From contig NC_045140.1 in NCBI RefSeq assembly GCF_008831285.2, positions 6,427,528 through 6,491,527 of the forward strand: DNA of 64,000 nucleotides. Direction: 5' to 3'. Made by a program: the position numbers and the translations under genes. This DNA is from Nymphaea colorata (Eukaryota; Streptophyta; Magnoliopsida; Nymphaeales; Nymphaeaceae). Below, one piece after another: positions 60,620 to 64,000 of the stretch (within the stretch, counting starts at the first letter, position 1; every line of letters starts with the position of its first letter). Below the pieces are notes generated by a model. That model was given only the letters and a program-made list of their open reading frames with translations. It had not been told where the DNA came from and ran no database searches.

Positions 60620-62876
60620 TCAAATGATGCTTGTACCTACCAATTAGTGTAAATCAGTAAGCAGATGTATCTGTAAGTAATGTAACAACTTAACTGCTCA
60701 TCTATTTTCTAGCTTCTGTTAGCAGACCAACAATCAATCCTTGATCAACAATTTTTTTCTGTCGTGGAGCTGTTGACATGAAATTTTCATGGTGAAGTGC
60801 CATGGAATTAAATGTTAGCATATCATTTCAGATTGAGGACCCATGCATAGAGGAACCTTATATCACTACGACTAACAAGTGATCAACACAAAATCGTCAT
60901 AAAATTAAGTATTTTCTATGAGGGTCGCACACAGTAGTTGACTGATGTTCAAGTCTTAGAATCCTTCTGGCGCAATTATGGTTGCATTGCAGTTTGCCTC
61001 ACCATTATTTATGAAGCTAACTTCCTAGTCAAAAGATTATTAGAACACTAGGGTTGTTGCATGGAAGATGCCACAGTGAGGTAGTTTATCTTTCTTAATG
61101 CAGAGCAGTCGTTGGGGAACTGCTTCCACAGTTAGTTCCACAGTTAGACAATTCTGACATAGCAATTATTGAAAAAATAGTACAAACAGTAAAGTTTAGG
61201 TGCGGAATTCAAGCTCAACGGAGTTAAATGCCCTGAAGAGTGAAGACAATCAACTATTGACACAAAATCCGTACCAACATCAATTATAAGACAATCTGAG
61301 ACACACTATGAAACAAATTTCTTTACAAAGTGATGCATGTCAACCAGAAAGAGATCAAATTCTCGTAAGATCACTCAACCACTTACAAATGAATCTCAAA
61401 ATTTATAGCCACTAATCTTCATGAATCATAATGCCATCTTAGGATAAGTAACATTCCCAAGCACATTAAATTTAGGCACCGTCCTATCTGCGCCATGGTC
61501 AGTAGAAGCTTCAGCAGATCAAGGGGAAGAACCGTGATCCTCGCTGTGCTTCAGTAGGGCAAAAGTAGACGAGATCCTCCATGACCCATAGACGCTTTCA
61601 AGTTTCAAATCAGGCATCTATCTGCTCCCTTACGACTGCGCTTGCAGTTCTTCCCACCGATTGAAAGGGCAACTCCGGTGATTCGGAGCAAAGTGCTCTC
61701 AAGCGTTGCAGAGGGCATCATGAAAACCTGCCATGGACGGGTTCCAAGGCACCGGTGGGCATGCGAGGCCCACCCACCGGCCGGCCAGTTGGGGCCATGC
61801 TCGTAGCGATCGATGTTTTACTCAAGCTCTACAGACTACACCGAGGCACCTTCTTCGCTTGGCATGAAAAAGGAAAAACGACGTTTACTTAGAAGACTCG
61901 ATTTCAGAATCATCCAAACATGCGGCAACCTCCAGAACATAATTTTGAGGATTTCATCCAAACACGGTCGGCTTTGGTTGGGGACTTTCGGAAAGCCGGA
62001 GCTGTCTCCAGCTGAAGGCCGAAGTCGCCCATTTTTCCGATGACTCGAAGTGCTGCCTTTCCCTTGCTTCAATTTGTGAGTAGGTAGCTTTCCGTTTGTA
62101 GCACATTTCTAGTTCCTACGCAAACAAATATGAACTACGGCTAACTTGAAATTCTGTGCCATATCTGAAATTCTAAGCAAAAAACAAACAGAAATAAGCA
62201 TATGATGTACAAATTCACATAGGAATAGAAAAATTAAAGAAATAAAACGGGAGAGTTAGAGGAACAAAACATGCTCATTTTATGAAAAAAAAAAATTACT
62301 TTGCTGAGAAAAAGAGAAAAGTAAATACAATTTAAGAACCAAGCCAATAAGAATGTAATACAAGAAAGCATATTTGTGAAGTCGTAACTGAACCGGTGTG
62401 AAATAAAACTGCTAGTGACTTGGGTAGCGAGAGACAGAGAAAATCGGAGCAAGTTTCTGGTAAGTTGGTATGGATACTGACCCAATTTGAGACCCATAAA
62501 TATGAGGTTTTCAAGCTGACGCTTGTAAATCGGATCTTCGCTACTTTAAACCCAATTTTAGGAATGTTCGATACTTCGCTGGACCAGAATCTGTTTAATC
62601 GGAGCTGTCATAAAAACTATGATCCGACCCGTTTAGATCCAGTCGACCATCGTAAATGGAAGATCTTAATCTATTCCCCAAGTCCAACCAGAGTTTGATT
62701 CGAGACTGTCAGCTTTGGGTCCGGATCTGAGCGCGATGCGAACCCGACTCGTTCGTCTGAAGGAGCTGGCGTCCTTACTGAGCCATAAGTGAAATTTATC
62801 CAAAACGTGGGCCCCGCCGTTTTGGCATCTCCCGAGTCCCAACATCCAAACGCGTTCTATGAAACCCATTCTCTCC

Positions 62877-62880
<4 letters not shown>
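60620..62880. other. Intergenic DNA, no firm gene
   Basis: 61440-61830 is GC-richer and may include transcribed sequence, but no frame matches a family I know. 61855-62045 has open frames on both strands around ATTTCATCCAAACACGG, and a related CATCCAAACATG text nearby looks like a MITE. No RNA gene seen. Confidence 0.3.

Positions 62881-62881
<1 letters not shown>

Positions 62882-62929
<48 letters not shown>
62882..62929. repeat. (TC)24 microsatellite in the leader of the next gene
   Basis: 48-bp uninterrupted TC run ending 24 bp before the proposed start codon at 62954. It would lie in the 5' UTR or core promoter. CT/GA tracts near plant transcription starts are common. Confidence 0.93.
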
Positions 62930-62932
<3 letters not shown>

Positions 62933-62953
62933 CGTGTTCCGTCTCGGCGATCG

Positions 62954-63546
62954 ATGGACCATTGCTATCGACGTATAGGCGTAAAGAACTTGCCGAGCTT
63001 CACTTTCCATCGATCGGCGGTCAGCCTCCTCGAGCGCAGATCGTTTCATCGTCTGGTTGCCGGATTTCGACCGCCGAGGCGCTCTCCGGTTGGTTCTGTT
63101 ATCTCCTGACGAGTTTATTCGAAGATGGTCTAACAGAAAATTAATGCCGCGAATTGAGGCTTGACACGTTGTCTCGGCTACTGGGCATCGAGTTCAGAAA
63201 ATGTTGGCTGATAAATATAGGTTTTCTTCTGAAATGACAAATCTGAATTTGGGTTTTGTTTCGATTTGTAGAGTTTGGCTTTGCGGGGTCGGAATGCGAG
63301 ATATGCTAGTGGAGCGCGGGCTCCGGTAGCGAGCGCCAGAGGAAGCGAGCGGGAAGCCGGCGGTGTGGCTGCTCCCTTGGAGATGCGGTCACCGGCGGGG
63401 ATGTTCTTGAGTGGTGTCCTGAGAAACCAGCCTCACATTTTTGGCGCAGTTGCTGCTGAGCAGCTCCAACAGTTGTCGGAAGATAGAGATGGAGCTCTCG
63501 CTCGCAAGATGAATAATGTGGGCACGGATGAATGGTGCCTTCACAG
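62954..63546 (+). CDS. DUF760-like chloroplast protein (UV-B-induced At3g17800 type), 5' part
   Basis: Proposed exon 1 is 62954-63088 (ATG in MDHCYRRIGVKNLPSF, then CCG before GTTGGT). Exon 2 is 63272-63546 (after TTTGTAG, ending CACAG before GTAGGG); both join in phase 0. The rest lies beyond the window. The N-terminus is rich in Arg and Ser and poor in acidic residues, as in chloroplast transit peptides. Exon 2 carries LEMRSPAGMFLSGVLRNQPH, then AVAAEQLQQLSEDRDGA and DEWCLHR. These resemble, from memory, the start of the DUF760 domain (SPxGxFLSxxLxxHPHLxxxAVxxQLxxLxxDRDA). The biochemical role of the family is unknown. The exon 2 family call is moderately sure; exon 1 and its donor are less so. 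Confidence 0.6.
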
Positions 63547-64000
63547 GTAGGGGTTTCTGATTCTACTCCTTTACTTTTGCTTGGTAATTTCTTTATTCAC
63601 CTTAGGTTATTCAGTTTCGTGTGGTTCCTAAGGAATGTCACGATGAAGGCTAGTTCTGATGGTGGAATTTGATTTTATTTAACTTTCTAGTTTTTGGACT
63701 CCGAATTTGGTGCATATGATCAGCATTATGCATGTCTTCTTTCTACCATCAACTAGTGGAAAATAAGGAGGGCTTGGTATAAGATACTTTTGCATCATCG
63801 ATGATGAATAGGACGAACATGTGTAGCACCGGTATTGGTGAATCCCACATTTCCTTCCTTGGATTCATTTTCCTCTTTGAAGGGGTTTGAAGTTAGTATT
63901 GGTGAACAGCAGGTTGCTTGTCTGCTTTTAGTACCATTAACTGGAGCATTGTGGGGTGGGCTAGTAAGAGATAGTTAAGCATGATTAGTTGTGAATGAGA
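63547..64000 (+). other. Intron of the DUF760-like gene (to window end)
   Basis: Begins GTAGGG after exon 2, T-rich, with no coding block recognisable as the continuation of the DUF760 domain. The next exon is expected beyond the window. Confidence 0.5.

Overview
This is a stretch of plant nuclear genome, most likely from an angiosperm. The evidence is spliced plant-type genes (a plant-only heat shock factor class, a DYW-type PPR protein, a RALF peptide and plant-form SAHH) set in AT-rich, transposon-filled DNA. The 5' ends of several genes are clearly GC-richer than their 3' ends (PPR, SHMT exon 1, SAHH exon 1), which would fit a monocot or an early-diverging angiosperm; this is inference. 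I cannot name the species.

Layout. 1-1.9 kb: 3' part of a DYW-class PPR gene (+). 2.1-15.3 kb: repeats, including a three-level nested insertion. A small GC-rich hAT-like MITE (4007-10528, 8-bp duplication) was invaded by a larger non-autonomous hAT element (4161-10496, 8-bp duplication). That element was in turn hit by a Ty1/copia retrotransposon (6848-about 10128), now broken and missing its 3' half. 17.2-19.9 kb: class A5 heat shock factor (+, 2 exons, 443 aa). 24.7-25.1 kb: intronless RALF precursor (+, 133 aa), convergent with a cytosolic-type serine hydroxymethyltransferase (-, 4 exons, 471 aa, 25.6-28.0 kb). 28.8-36.5 kb: decayed LINE (+), decayed copia (-) and a 1.3-kb direct duplication that probably holds the copia leader and LTR. 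36.5-55.6 kb: gene-poor, with a LINE 3' fragment, two SINE-like tRNA-derived elements, several short hAT-type MITEs and long AT microsatellites. 56.2-59.0 kb: S-adenosylhomocysteine hydrolase (+, 3 exons, 485 aa). 62.95 kb to the end: 5' part of a gene resembling the DUF760 chloroplast family (+), running off the window.

Genes together. SHMT and SAHH both serve one-carbon and methyl-cycle metabolism: SHMT supplies methylene-folate toward methionine and SAM, and SAHH removes the SAH left by methyltransferases. They lie about 28 kb apart on opposite strands with repeats between, so I regard this as probable coincidence. The other genes (organelle RNA editing, stress transcription, peptide signalling) have no evident joint role. 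All splice models were read by eye; they are strong where frame, splice sites and family length agree (HSFA5, SHMT, SAHH) and weaker for the last gene. I found no CRISPR, operon-like or defence-like system and no clearly undescribed system. The best structural signals are the nested insertion with two intact target-site duplications and a 54-bp perfect palindrome at 20.85 kb.
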